A DNA stretch of 64,000 nt, from positions 957,993-1,021,992 of the forward strand of contig NW_022985184.1 in NCBI RefSeq assembly GCF_010093535.1, in the 5' to 3' direction. The stretch is from Lindgomyces ingoldianus (Eukaryota; Ascomycota; Dothideomycetes; Pleosporales; Lindgomycetaceae). Shown here piece by piece: positions 36,186 through 47,065 of this stretch. Made by a program: the position numbers and the translations under genes. The notes under the pieces were generated by a model, which saw only the letters and a list, made by a program, of their open reading frames with translations, was not told the origin of the DNA and searched no databases. Every line of letters starts with the position of its first letter. The first letter of the stretch is position 1.

Positions 36186-37219
36186 TCTGAGAAAGTTGGA
36201 ACTTTCAAAAATGGGACTAGGTAGGAGAGGGAAACAAAAGATCTGAAATGGCTACGATGCGCTTCTTCTCCTTAACCTCTGAAAATCTACAATACAAAAC
36301 GAAAGCAGACAGGAACTTACCACAATATATTTATCCTTTCCTTTCCCACCCCCAACACGGCTCCTTACACATGCGTCTCTTGTCTTTCTAATCCCTGCTC
36401 TCTTTTCGCAGCATGTTACCTAAACTGCCTTCAAGCTAACCATATCCAGCCGCGCATCACATTTCAAGTGTTCTGATTGGCTGACACCCTTTTGACTTCA
36501 TTCTCCGAAACATTGTTTTGGCCCTCAGCTGTGGATCATTCCTGTTCCTGCGTTTTTGGAACATTTTGTGGCTTTTACTGCAGCTTAGGTTGTCATGTTC
36601 CGGTTTGGGGCTGGCATTGTGGTCCGAGCGGAGGTGAATTAGAGAAGTCGTTGGGGAATCTGGGGCGGATGTCTTATTTTAGCACTAAGCTTTTATTAGA
36701 GCTGTGGTCTTGTAGTTTCCATATATATCTTAAGACTAATCAAATACCTTCCTCAAGTCCTTCTCCGCTTGCATTGCAACGATCACTAAACACACAGCAC
36801 TTATATGTTTCTGGTTAATTGCGAACATTCTCATCTATGAATCTCTATCACAATCGACGAAAGTCTGGCATAGAAATCATTGACTTTCTTCTCATTGACT
36901 ACACAATTTCGCACGCCAGTATTGCTGTGCTACCTGCCTCACTCAACTGTTCTTCCCTCACCGTCTCGACATCCTCATTACGGGTGTACTGTCTATCATT
37001 CCAAAGTCCAGGAAGCCATCATTTACCAATATGCTTTTGCGCCCCCAGCGCACCGTGGTATCATCCATTAATACAACGCGGGAAGTAAGAAAATGAGGAG
37101 AGATTCGTTGGCAGCCACCGTACAAGTCATCGCAATTGTCGGCATTTAGGTCATTACGGGGAGCCAGACAAACCTCAGGAGCGGCGAGACATTCTAGACA
37201 GGATTTGGTGGTAGGGAAT
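36186..37219. other. Promoter of the CFEM-like gene and 3' region of the DUF5923 gene
   Basis: 1 kb between the CFEM-like start and the neighbouring stop on the same strand. A/T- and C/T-rich, with ORFs lacking features. Nothing is recognised. Confidence 0.5.
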
Positions 37220-40131
37220 TTAGACAGAGCCTTGGAGGACGGGGTTTTGATTGCCAAGCGTGGTGTTATAGTTCTCAGCTGCACCCACAACTCCATTAGG
37301 GGCGCTGTTGAACGCACTGTCGACCTGCCCAGCGAAACCGTTGGATTGACCGCCGGAAGGGGTTGATTCGTACCCACCCTGCCGACCATGTGGTTTGCGG
37401 GTGATGGCTGCGATTTTTGGAAGGCTGGTAGTCTCCTTCGCCGAACCAATGGAGAATACTGGACTCTCCCAATTCTCACCCTTAGCGGCAAGGTCTTTAT
37501 ACTCAGTTGCTTTGCTGGAGACTGCGAGGCCATTAGCATCAATCAGTGAAGAATTGGCAGATAACTTACTGCCTCCAGGAAGACTGATGCTCTGGAAGAT
37601 CGAGTCATGCTGGGTGACGGCTATGTTGACCTTCGTATCTTTGGTGCGCTCCTCAATCCGGGCCTTCTTCTCCTTGCCCTGCATGATACGCTTGTTGATA
37701 GCCGTAACGTATGCTTGGTAGATGTTCTGGATGTTTTGAGGGTCTGGATTACGCTTGGCGTCTTCTACGGCTTTCTCTGCCTCGTTCTTGATGTCGAAGA
37801 GAAGGGCATCCAACTGATTGACTGAATCCTTAATCTGCTTCTCCAAAACACGTTGAATAACTGGCCTCATCACTTTTAGCAGAAGGGGTTTGAACATGCC
37901 GAACAAGAGCTTGTGGTTAGATTTCTTCAGCTTAATCCGGAGGTTCTTAATATCGGTAGACACCTTCGTGATCTTGAAGAAGTGGATCTTGTCAGACTTA
38001 TCGACAGTCTCGAGCTCAACTTTGAAACTACAATTTAATTAGCATTCAAGAACAGTTACGGTGGTCAGGCATGTATATGACTTACCTGAATCCAGATCCA
38101 CCCATGAAGACATCCATAACTCCCTTGTCAGTGACGGAGGGGAATCCCTGCTTGCGCTTGACATAGTAACTGACGTCTCTCAGGTCCATCTGAATGCCAG
38201 AGACGCTCAACATCATCTTGTTTTTGTTCTTGCTGGCAATGCTCTTGCGTCCCCACCTCCAGTAATTATCGGAGCCAAATTCGAGCACATTGGGAGCAAG
38301 GTTATCCCCCTCGATCACAAGGTTTTCCACCACAGCGTCAACCATGGGATCGGAGACTTCAATCCTAGGGATCGGAATGTAGCGGATGTTCTCGAAGAAT
38401 GCTGGAAGGATAACTTCCGACAAATCCTTCAGAAGATGGGGCTTAAACACGGGCTTGCCCGACGCGTCATGGCCAAGGTCGTTAAACAATTTGGTGAGGC
38501 TCTGAGCAAAAGCCTTATTCTGGGCACTAAAAGAATGGTCAATTCGCGAAGCGAGAACTACTAGCAGGTATCTTACTCTTCATCAAATTGTTGCCCGAGG
38601 AACTTGAACTCATCGACGATGCGGTCGGTATGGCCTCGATAACGCTCACGAAGAAGGCGGTGGCCCTCGTCATAGATCTCGTTCCATTCACCGTTGCAGA
38701 CATCTTGCATAATAAAGCCCTGCTCCTTCAAGCACTTGCGAACGTAAGCGTCGATATGCTTGAACCAGCTCTTCAGTTCGGGATCACGGTCGGCGTCGCG
38801 GTAGATCTGGTTGATGGAGTCGATGAGATCATCGAACGAGGTGCTATTGGCGAATCGTTCCAGAAGCGTCTTAATATCCGTCAGCATTGTTTTGTATTGG
38901 CTAGAGATTCCTAGAGAAACACACCCGTAAGTCAGTCTCTGCATTAGTAAGCGCATCGTCTTGGTGGGCACCTTTGACTGTTCCTTTAGATTGAGTAGCC
39001 ATGTCCCTACTATGGCCCGCGTATTCCTCCGCTAGACGAAGTAATGTTTCAATGGCTCGTAGATCTGCAAGATTTGTCAGACAAATGGCTGTGAGCAAGG
39101 GCCAAAAACAAAAAAAGGACTTACAATCAGAGTGTCCCTGCACTTCAACGACCATTTTCTTGAGTCTCCAAACGGTCTGCTCGCGCCTCTCCTTGGGCAT
39201 CTTCCCCTTCAGGTAGTTTTGCGCACGTTCCCGCTGATCTTTCATGCGGTTCTTATCCTCCTCCGGCAGATTCTTAGACACTGCTTGCTGCACTTGCCCA
39301 ACTGCAGCATCGGAATTGAGACCTTGTGGCGCGCCTGCCTGCTGTTCTTGCGCGACTAGGGCAGCAGTGTCGGTAGGGTCTCGAGATCCCGTGGGGTGGG
39401 CAGCTTCAGAGACGTCCCCGGCGGCCATCTGGGCGTCCTTCTTTCCAAAGGGTACTTTGGCCTTGATTTGACTTTGAATGCTGCCCATGCTCAAGTCCGG
39501 AACCTCGTGCCAAGTATTGTCGTCGGCAGGCTTGTCGATCTGTGCCAGCTGCTCCTCAGACGGCTTCACCATGGCCGCCGTGTTGGTGGCCGCATCTCCG
39601 GCGATGTCTCGAAGCAGAACGCTCGCATCACTCACTTGAGGGTAGTTAGCATGGGTTGGGGGTATGCTGCTGCGCGGGCTACTTACGAAGCTTCCTAAAC
39701 TGTCCGTTGCTGATGAGGAGAGTGCCCAAGGTTCGGAGACCTTCCAGCGCCTCGTTTCCATGCTGCTTGGCCGTGTCCTTGTCCAGTGGCGCACCGGGAA
39801 CCTTGGCGTCGGCAGCGGAAACCTGCTGTGTCTGCCAGATGAAGTCCTGTAGAAGATTGCCGTCGTTCTTGCTGAGGAGGAGAAGCTTGGCGTTCTCGAT
39901 GACCTGGCGCAGGTCGGCGACAAGTGTTTGTCCGTCTGGTGAAAGACGTTTCGACGGAGAGGCCAGGGGCTTCGAGGCCAACGCGCTGTTAAGCGCGACA
40001 TCGATCTGTTGGTTAGACGGAACCTTGCCACTGGCGAATGCAGAGTAGATGCCATAGAGCTGAAGCTTATTGTTAACGTCCCTCTCCTTGACCTTGACGT
40101 CCGTGGGCCGGTTGACAGCTTTTGAGGTCAT
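37220..40131 (-). CDS. DUF5923/DUF4449-type protein (BPI/LBP-like lipid-binding candidate)
   Basis: Six exons read downward: 40131-39687, 39634-39125, 39064-38925, 38869-38577, 38526-38086 and 38027-37220, giving 878 residues. The N-terminal half is helical and charged (EDKNRMKDQRERAQNYLKGK, then ERREQTVWRLKKMVVEVQGH), as in the fungal DUF5923 family. The C-terminal half (DUF4449) has strand/helix content with DNYWRWGRKSIASKNKNKMM and MMLSVSGIQMDLRDVSYYV, which databases often liken to BPI/LBP lipid-binding proteins. The tail after about residue 750 is Ser/Gly/Asn-rich. The exon 3-4 join (DLR|TLLERFANSTS) uses donor GTGTGT and acceptor TTAAG, the in-frame choice that matches the family. Molecular role is unknown; lipid transfer at membranes is an inference. 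Confidence 0.85.
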
Positions 40132-41554
40132 GGTGACGAAATTAGCGCGGTTATATGTGTTTAGGTATCTAGTGTTGTGGAGGAGCTATTATGGAGGGGC
40201 TATGATGGAGGAGCAATGATGGAGGAGCAATGATGGAGGAGCAATGATGGAGGAACAATGTTGGAGGAGCGATGTTAGAGGGGCTATGCTGGAGGAGCTG
40301 TGTTGGAGGAACTATGTTGGAGGAGCTATGTTGGAAAGCGAACTGAGCTGTCGCCGTGGGCATGGGTATCACAAACAGTGAGGAAAAACAAAATGTGGGA
40401 GATTGGGGGGTAGTACGATGGAGCAGCGGCGGAGCAGCGCAGGCGCTTTATCTGGGGTGAAGTGGTCACTGGTTGCGAGGGAAAGCTTCAGGCGCTGGCG
40501 ACCGTACGACTGGGGGGGGGAGCTGTTTCGGTGGCACACGTACGTCATCCATGGACACACACACCGTCGACGAGGCCAAGGCACGCTGAATTGAGCGTTG
40601 CCTCTAAGCCTGGGCCAGCAATGACACACACTGATTGATCGAAATCCGTTGTGGCCGCGTCCTGGAACAAAACACGTCGGCTGAGGCAATTTTCGCCTGT
40701 TTTGCTGGCCATGCTGGACATGGCTGGATTGGCGCTTGCCGAGTTGAGCGGGAACTATGCTGCAAGAACTCCCCCTTGTCGTGCATGACGGAGGACTCAG
40801 GTCGCGAACTCTGTGATCTCTTCTGATCGCCTGCCGGGATCCCATGTCATCGTGGCGTCATTGCATTTTGGGTCGACACCTCCAAATCCCCATGCTTCAG
40901 CAGAAATTCCATGTCGCTGATCTCGATCCTTTGCCATCTTTCCAGAACACATACTCGAAGTAGTCCTAGATCATGCTCCATGAGCATGGTGCTTTTGCAA
41001 GAACACATACTTCACAGAGGGCAAGCCACAGCTTCCCAAGCACAGCCAATGCCTCCACTTTAGCCCCCGTCTGTGGCTTTTTAGACGACAAATCGAGATG
41101 CCGATCCAAAGTCTCCATGACGACTTTCCATCGCCACCAATCTCCTGATCTTTGCAATCTCGCCCTCGTTACTCGCCATTGATACACCAGTCTAACCCAA
41201 GCCTTTTCGCGTCTGGCTTCGCTTGGAAGACCCGCATGCAATGGGAAAGCGACCGTCGTAATTTCCGCAGAGCACTTGATGCCGTCATCTCAGCAAGCCC
41301 GTGCCCTGTTTGGAACGCCCTTGGCATCGCATGGCCAGACGAAAGCCTGGCTTCGACCGACAGTCTCCCTCCGAGAGAAAGACAGGCTCTTGGACGAGTA
41401 CCTACACTTCAGTGAGAAAATGAGGAACTAGGTCCGCTAGACTAAGAGCGCCGTGTGTTTTGGAATGTGGTACGTGGTATGTGGTGTGTGGCACACTGGT
41501 AACGTGGTGTACATTTTGCTCCCATCTACGGATCCGTACGCAACGAACGTTGCT
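40132..41554. promoter_or_regulatory. Upstream region of the DUF5923 gene, with minisatellite
   Basis: This holds the 15-bp tandem repeat (40174-40335), a run of nine G at about 40511 and otherwise no supported gene. A minus-strand frame across the repeat starts with an ATG at 40363 and stops at 40169, upstream of the main ATG (40131), so it could act as an upstream ORF if transcribed. The right part contains the 3' end of the F-box gene. Confidence 0.5.
40174..40335. repeat. 15-bp minisatellite, about 11 copies
   Basis: The units vary around tggaggagcaatgat, with the variants ctatgt, gcgatg and ggggct. Because 15 is a multiple of three, one minus-strand frame stays open and encodes a pentapeptide repeat of the SIIAPP / LLLHH kind. 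It lies 43 bases upstream of the DUF5923 start codon. Confidence 0.9.
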
Positions 41555-42973
41555 CTATGCAGGTGCTTCAGCACTCGGGCCTGCTTCCGTAGGTGCCCCG
41601 TCTTTACCAAGACTTTCGTCTTTGATCCACTTCCCAATCTCCGTTTTCCTCCAACCACTCCCCCGCTTAAAACGCATATCCATATAGTCGTCCACCTCAC
41701 CCGCCAAACCAGCCACATCACAATCTGAGCTCACAAATTCCGCCCCATCAGCAAAGCCATACACCCCAAGGAAACTGGCAATGACCTTGTAGGATTCGTT
41801 CCACTCCATCCATAAATCATGAGGTTGCGCTCGCCCCATTCGTTTCGGTGTATTGAGAAGGCTGTTCTCATTTCCAGGCGCGAGCTGGAAGTGCACTTTC
41901 CGTAACGTCTTTACTTTATGTAGTGCGCGGATGATGGTCGTGATATTGGTACTAAAGGGGAACACGCCGTGAAACGAGAAGGATACGATGTTGCAACAGT
42001 CCTGCACTTCCTTCGCCAGCCTTAGAATAATGAGGTATAGCATTTTTGGGGATTGCTTGAGGTGATACTCGTAGGTACTGTATGCGGTGATAGAGGACCC
42101 TTCATTATATCCTAGGTGGGTCCAAGGTTTTCGGTGCACTAAGGCAGAATCCCACGGGCGGCAGGTAGATTCTCTGGGATGGTTAATACGACTCGGCTCT
42201 GGCTGCAGAAGCTCAATATAGTGCATTTTCATGTCAAATGCCCAGGCATCCGAGCTCAGCATTTGCGTATCCAACAGCCCAGCGAGGGTAGTAGGAGGAG
42301 CAGCTACAACCACCCGAAAAGGTTCTAGACGAAAGAAGATCTGGGACCAAATCTCAGACACAGCTCGACTCAATGGGGCATCGGCAGTCGAGACATGACG
42401 TAATTCATACTCCTTATCCGTGAAAACCACAAGACTTTTAATATAGTGCTTCATATTGTAGTGAGCCACAAAGCGACCGAAGTCTGTAAACGTCTTCGGG
42501 AGGTGCGGAAGCCACAGGATGTTCGGTACTGATCGCAGAAAGTCATCTCCTTCCCGGATTCGACACAAATTGATAAGGAGATCGTCGAAAGACTCGTCGA
42601 ATGCCCACATTGAGCTGCTCTTGAATTTGCTTCTCATTTTCTGGTATATTTGCAGTTCGTGATTGCTCAGCTTCGTTAGCTGACCTTGCATATTCTCAAC
42701 TAGCCTGGCATCGATCGGAACCCATTGGGGAGTTTTGTCGAGCGAGATTCTGGAGTAGCGGAATAGAACAGGGAGTACGATCTTTCTCCATCTCCACGAT
42801 ACCCCGGATAATGACTTCAACGATCTTTCTTCCGAACATGTCAACTGCGCAGATGGCTCATGTGTGAATTTTAATATTGAGGGAGGCTGCCGATCAAAAT
42901 GGGAGGCAATCTGGATTAGGAGTTCGTTAGGAAGAGCGTCCAATGTCGCACATGCTGGTAGTGTTTTATTCAT
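41555..42973 (-). CDS. F-box protein
   Basis: A single exon of 472 residues if it starts at MNKTLPACATLDALPNELL. An upstream in-frame ATG at 43090 would add 39 residues, but the F-box normally begins a few residues from the true start. The F-box lies at about 10-60 (LDALPNELLIQIASHF ... LSGVSWRWRKIVLPVLF). F-box proteins bind Skp1 and bring substrates to SCF ubiquitin ligase. The rest lacks clear LRR, WD40 or Kelch repeats and resembles the many lineage-specific fungal F-box proteins of unknown target. The tail is acidic and Ala-rich (GPSAEAPA). Confidence 0.85.
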   Translation of the reverse strand: MNKTLPACATLDALPNELLIQIASHFDRQPPSILKFTHEPSAQLTCSEERSLKSLSGVSWRWRKIVLPVLFRYSRISLDKTPQWVPIDARLVENMQGQLTKLSNHELQIYQKMRSKFKSSSMWAFDESFDDLLINLCRIREGDDFLRSVPNILWLPHLPKTFTDFGRFVAHYNMKHYIKSLVVFTDKEYELRHVSTADAPLSRAVSEIWSQIFFRLEPFRVVVAAPPTTLAGLLDTQMLSSDAWAFDMKMHYIELLQPEPSRINHPRESTCRPWDSALVHRKPWTHLGYNEGSSITAYSTYEYHLKQSPKMLYLIILRLAKEVQDCCNIVSFSFHGVFPFSTNITTIIRALHKVKTLRKVHFQLAPGNENSLLNTPKRMGRAQPHDLWMEWNESYKVIASFLGVYGFADGAEFVSSDCDVAGLAGEVDDYMDMRFKRGSGWRKTEIGKWIKDESLGKDGAPTEAGPSAEAPA

Positions 42974-43317
42974 TTCTTGGCGTTGTTCGGATATAAGAAT
43001 GAAGGAGGAGTGTACAAGAGGCGAGAGGCCTTTATATTTATTCTGTATGGGTTGAAGATAGTTGAGTTGTTTTGAAGCGCCTCTCGGCATAACACTGCAA
43101 GAGGCAGGCGCTGAGTGTGGAAGAATGGTTAGGAGATGGGAGGGGCTTGCAGTTAAGCATCGGAATGTACGTCACCCGACACAATTTGTTCACAGGATTC
43201 GACAGCCCCTCGTGCGATTTCGAGGTCTAATATTTATACTCTTCTCACTAAGACTCGACTGGAAAGGGAACTGCTTATTCAATTTCAATGTCATTTCATT
43301 TGCCTATTCAAATATCC
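42974..43317. other. Spacer between racemase stop and F-box start
   Basis: This lies between the F-box start and the stop of the racemase-like gene on the same strand. It includes the F-box promoter and leader and, if the upstream ATG at 43090 is used, some coding sequence. Nothing else is seen. Confidence 0.5.
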
Positions 43318-44115
43318 TCAGAAGCTAGAGCGAACTGCTCCTTCGAGCCAGGCAACTCCGGCCTGAACTCCATCCACGACCTTAATCCTGCAGCCCTCGA
43401 CTTCTCCCAGTTCCTCAACACAAGCTTCCTTGACCATCTGGTCCATTCCCGACATGCCTGCACATCCGAGGCAGATGGCGCCAACTTTGCCTTTCCTCAG
43501 CAATCTTTTCACGGCATCTTGGATGCGCCCGCGAACCTCTTCCGGAGGCGCATCATGCAAATCGGTAGCATTCAACCCAGTTGTCTCGACCCCAGCAAAT
43601 CTCTGGCTCGCCTCGGATCCTGTGCCGAGAAAGGCTACTATAGCCTCTGAAAGCATCTCCTCCCAAACCTTGCCCGTGCTGACAATGCCGAATCGCTCCT
43701 CCGGGTGTATTATTTGAAGGCTCGTGCTCACACTCGCCTCGAAGATGCCTGTAACTGGCTTGCGACCGTCTTTTATTGCGGGCTGCCCTTTCAGTAACGG
43801 CACGAGCGGGTGCTTAGAGTAGCATGCAACGAGAAAGCCGCTGTGGCGATCGAGGAGAGGCTGGAGGGCAGGCAGACAGTGTTTCACACTCTCGACCGCA
43901 TCGTCCTCATTATTGATGCTCTTCGGTCCCGATGGTGCCGTGAAGAAGGCGTGGGTGGTCTAATAAGCTGTGGTTAGTTTGCGAGAAGAGAATCGCGGTG
44001 AGTGGTGTTGCAGGACATCTTTGAATTGGAGTGAATCAACCAGGGGCTTGAGGCAGTCCGTCATGGACTCCGTGGAATTTGGGTTGATGACGAGGATGGA
44101 GCTTGTTGCGCGCAT
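43318..44115 (-). CDS. DCG1: Asp/Glu/hydantoin racemase family protein (Dcg1 type)
   Basis: Two exons, 44115-44017 and 43959-43318, give 246 residues. The N terminus MRATSSILVINPNSTESM carries the family's INPN.S..M motif. The racemase cysteines are in FLVACYSKHPL and AICLGCAGM, and a FFTAPSGPKSINNEDDA block lies between. Length fits Dcg1, a yeast protein controlled by nitrogen catabolite repression and placed near allantoin genes. The substrate is unproven; a hydantoin or allantoin-type racemase is likely. The intron donor is GAT|GTCCTG, a weak site, but no other choice keeps the conserved junction. An upstream in-frame ATG at 44160 would add 15 residues. Confidence 0.8.
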
Positions 44116-45764
44116 ATTGCTATTGCCGGGTTTGCTGGGCGGTAGCTTACACTCTCCCATTGATATCGTTGGATAAGTGACTGTGTACGGCGAGCCGTGG
44201 CGTGTTTGAAATTGGGGAAGGGCAAAAGCTGCATCGAACCGACGGATGGATAATTTCCACCTGTGGCGGTGCGACAGTATGACGTCACGCTAGCACGGGA
44301 GCAAAGGTCGATTCCGAAGAACTAAGGGCAGGCGCTAGGCACGCTTGAAGGCGCGTATGAGCTTCCGGCGTGATGCAACGGGGGCGTTCGAGTGTGAAGA
44401 CGGGTAGATTGTGCTGCATAGGGACATGCCAGGACAATGCCAGTCGAAGAGCAGCTTCCATGCTAAACAGGAACAACGAGACCTCGCCCTAAGAGCGTTC
44501 TATGGTTGCTCTATGCCAAAGTGCACCTCAATATCCTCTAGCAGTCCCTACTGCAAAAAGCCCAATCAAACAATGCCTTTACCATTGGAGTATTATGATG
44601 TCGTAGTTGTGACAGGAAGGTATTTAGAAAGCGACTGCCAGTTCGTTAGAGGCGGTGACCGTGTTCACGGGAAAGGGACATACAGTAAGTCGTCTCTTCG
44701 TGACATGGCCCAAGAGTGCTCTAACGGAAGCAGCTGAAGCGCCCACAGGAGAAGCGGAAAGGTGCACGTCGCACGCCGTGTTTGTCAACCACAACACCAC
44801 CACCTGGGTGTCTTGTAAGTCAATTGAATCAGGAAGGAAGAGAGAACACAGCACTTGCCTGCGTGACGGCCACCCCAATGCTTTGTCCACATGAGACCCA
44901 TGATAGTTGAGTTGTCGTTGGTAGAAGCGGGTTCGGGCAGTGGTAGTGTTGTTGTGAACGAAAAGGAAATGCGTTCGCAAGTTGATTGTTGCTGTTGTTT
45001 AGGTTGGGGGTGGTGGTGTGAGCTGGCTTTAAATAAGTAAGTCTATGCCCAGGTGCCCAGGAACAAACCAAGGTTGGACGGCCTACGACAGCCAAGACGA
45101 CTTCAGCTGGAAAGGTTGCGCCTGCTGAGGTGTCCCATGCTCACGTGGTCGTTATGCGCCACAGCTTGTGGCGCATTGCACCAAGAACCATTCCGTTGCA
45201 TAGAGTTTTCTACGGGACTCTAGGCGGGTATTTGAGTTTGTGGGGCTTATCTTGGAGTCGAAATTCTATCGTCGAGAGTGATTGCATCGGTGTGGTTGTG
45301 TTTAAGCCACCCCTTGGACTGCTTCCAAGGGTCTCACACCAAGTCCTGCGAGGTGAGCTTGGGGGCTAGCATTGGGAATTGGGCTCAGGGCTGCTAATGC
45401 TTCTGCATTTGCTGTGGTTGAAGTAAATTGGTTTACTCTTGAAAGAAACAGAACCTTATAGAACGGAATATAATAGCATGGAAGCGTCAAGCTTGGTATT
45501 CTCAGGTCACCGAAAGAAAGGAAGAAAGCTCGAACGGGACATTGATGGACGCAGAAGAGGATTTTCCAACCGCTCTTGATCCCAAAACCCGCAAATTGGT
45601 TACACATACAGTGGATGAAAGATTCCGAATGCTCCACCTGGTCCTCGAGGGCCGACGTTCGTAGCGCCGCCCTGCTTCGCAGATCTTGCACCAACATGTG
45701 CTGGAGAGTGGTGATCCGTATGGAGCCCAAATATGCCGACGGTTTCCTATTCCTGGACGCAGGC
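44116..45764. other. Gene-poor region left of TIM9
   Basis: 1.6 kb without a gene I can support. It holds the promoter of the racemase-like gene and the 3' end of TIM9. ORFs on both strands (for example 45302-45805 minus) are shadows or non-coding. Confidence 0.5.
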
Positions 45765-46151
45765 CTACCGACCAGAAAGGCCTCCCGATGCGGCCATGGC
45801 AGCATTCTGCTCCTGGAATCGGTCGCCTAATCGCTGCGAGCCCTTCATATGCTTGTCCACACAGCGCATGACGCAGCTCTCTTCCCGCGAGGTGAGAGAC
45901 TTGCTCTCGAAGCCGTTGATACAATCGTCGAAGCACCGCTGGACGAGATTGGAGTACATCTTGATGGCCGGATCTGTCAGCGTCGGGATGGCAGTGGACA
46001 TGGACACTACCGAGACTGTCTTACGTTCATGAATTCCTTCATCTGCTTCTTCTGCATGCGGCCCTCGAGCTCGCGCTGCTCTGCGGGCGTGAGACTGTCA
46101 TTCGGTTAGCCATCATCTGGCACAAAGAAACGAGCGGCCATACGCATCCAT
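45765..46151 (-). CDS. TIM9: Small Tim chaperone Tim9
   Basis: Three exons, 46151-46144, 46094-46025 and 45959-45765, give 90 residues. Tim9 forms a hexamer with Tim10 in the mitochondrial intermembrane space and escorts carrier and beta-barrel precursors. The twin CX3C motifs are CFDDC and CVMRC, and the start is [19 protein letters not shown]. Exon 1 is only eight bases (ATGGATGC); without it the frame has no ATG in the right place. The exon 2-3 join (KEFMN|MYSNLVQ) uses an AAG acceptor. All joins keep phase and reproduce the family. Confidence 0.95.
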
Positions 46152-47065
46152 GGAGTGTTAGCGGGGGACGCGTTAGATTGATTGATTGATTGGCTTTGAT
46201 ATGAGGTGGATACGTTGTGGACGGAGGGAGGGTTCGATGGAGCTGGGTCGGCCTCCAGCCCGCCCAAAATTTTGGAAGCGAGCTTTGATGTCGATGATGC
46301 GGGCCGTCACATCTCCGCTGCGGCGCTCTCCAGGGCTGGGATCCGCCAAGCCCAACGCTTTATTGTTCGAGAGGGCAAAGGCTTCCAAGGTTCTTTTTGC
46401 ACCTGCTGGCCCGATTGCCCGATCGACAGCTCAATCCGTAGTGCTTCACTACTACTGGGCGCCTGCTCGCGTCTCGTTACTCCAGCGCTGCTTGACCGGG
46501 CCTTCTGCCTTGAAAATCGCACGGCGGACAGCCACATCAGGGAGCGCCAAGCTCCAGTCGTCCCCCATCCAACCTCGGGGCCCCTCGCCGCCATCATTGC
46601 CTTTCACAGCACCTGACCCTGCATGTCTTTTCGTTGTCCTGAGCCACACCTCGCGGCCCGCTTCAGGTCCTCTCCCTGCCTTTGACGTCGCCGTGGCATC
46701 TCGTGTCGCCCTCCAGCCGCCATCGCCCTGTCGCGTTGCTTTCTCGAGGTCCGCCGTCGTGACAACCAACCCCGACATCCTCTGCTCTCTCATCCACACG
46801 TCCCCCCCGTTACCCTTCTCCCACCCCTCTGCAACGACCTCTCGCACGCTGCGCACCCCTCACACATCCTTCGCACTCAGCGCTCTACAGAAACGCCCCT
46901 GCTGCTTCACCGCGACTCCTGCGGCTGGTGATCGCTGCCGCCTGGCGACGGAGGCAATTTTGGCGCCAGCTAGACACCCTCAAGAAGCCGCAACGCGGTG
47001 CGAACGTGTATAACCTCCCCGATACTGCAACAAGACGGCCCTGACGCCTCTGGCCCTGCTCTAAC
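46152..47065. promoter_or_regulatory. Divergent upstream region of TIM9 and the RhoGAP gene
   Basis: 914 bases between two divergent start codons. It carries a short (attg)4 run at 46177-46192 near TIM9 and a long C/T-rich stretch toward the RhoGAP ATG, typical of fungal leaders. A long plus-strand ORF (46186-47013) is rich in Pro/Ser/Arg and out of frame with the RhoGAP; I treat it as leader, not gene. Confidence 0.5.

Noticed and set aside
46186..47013. 275-residue plus-strand ORF upstream of the RhoGAP
   Set aside because: Pro/Ser/Arg-rich composition of a C/T-rich leader, out of frame with the RhoGAP start, no domain.
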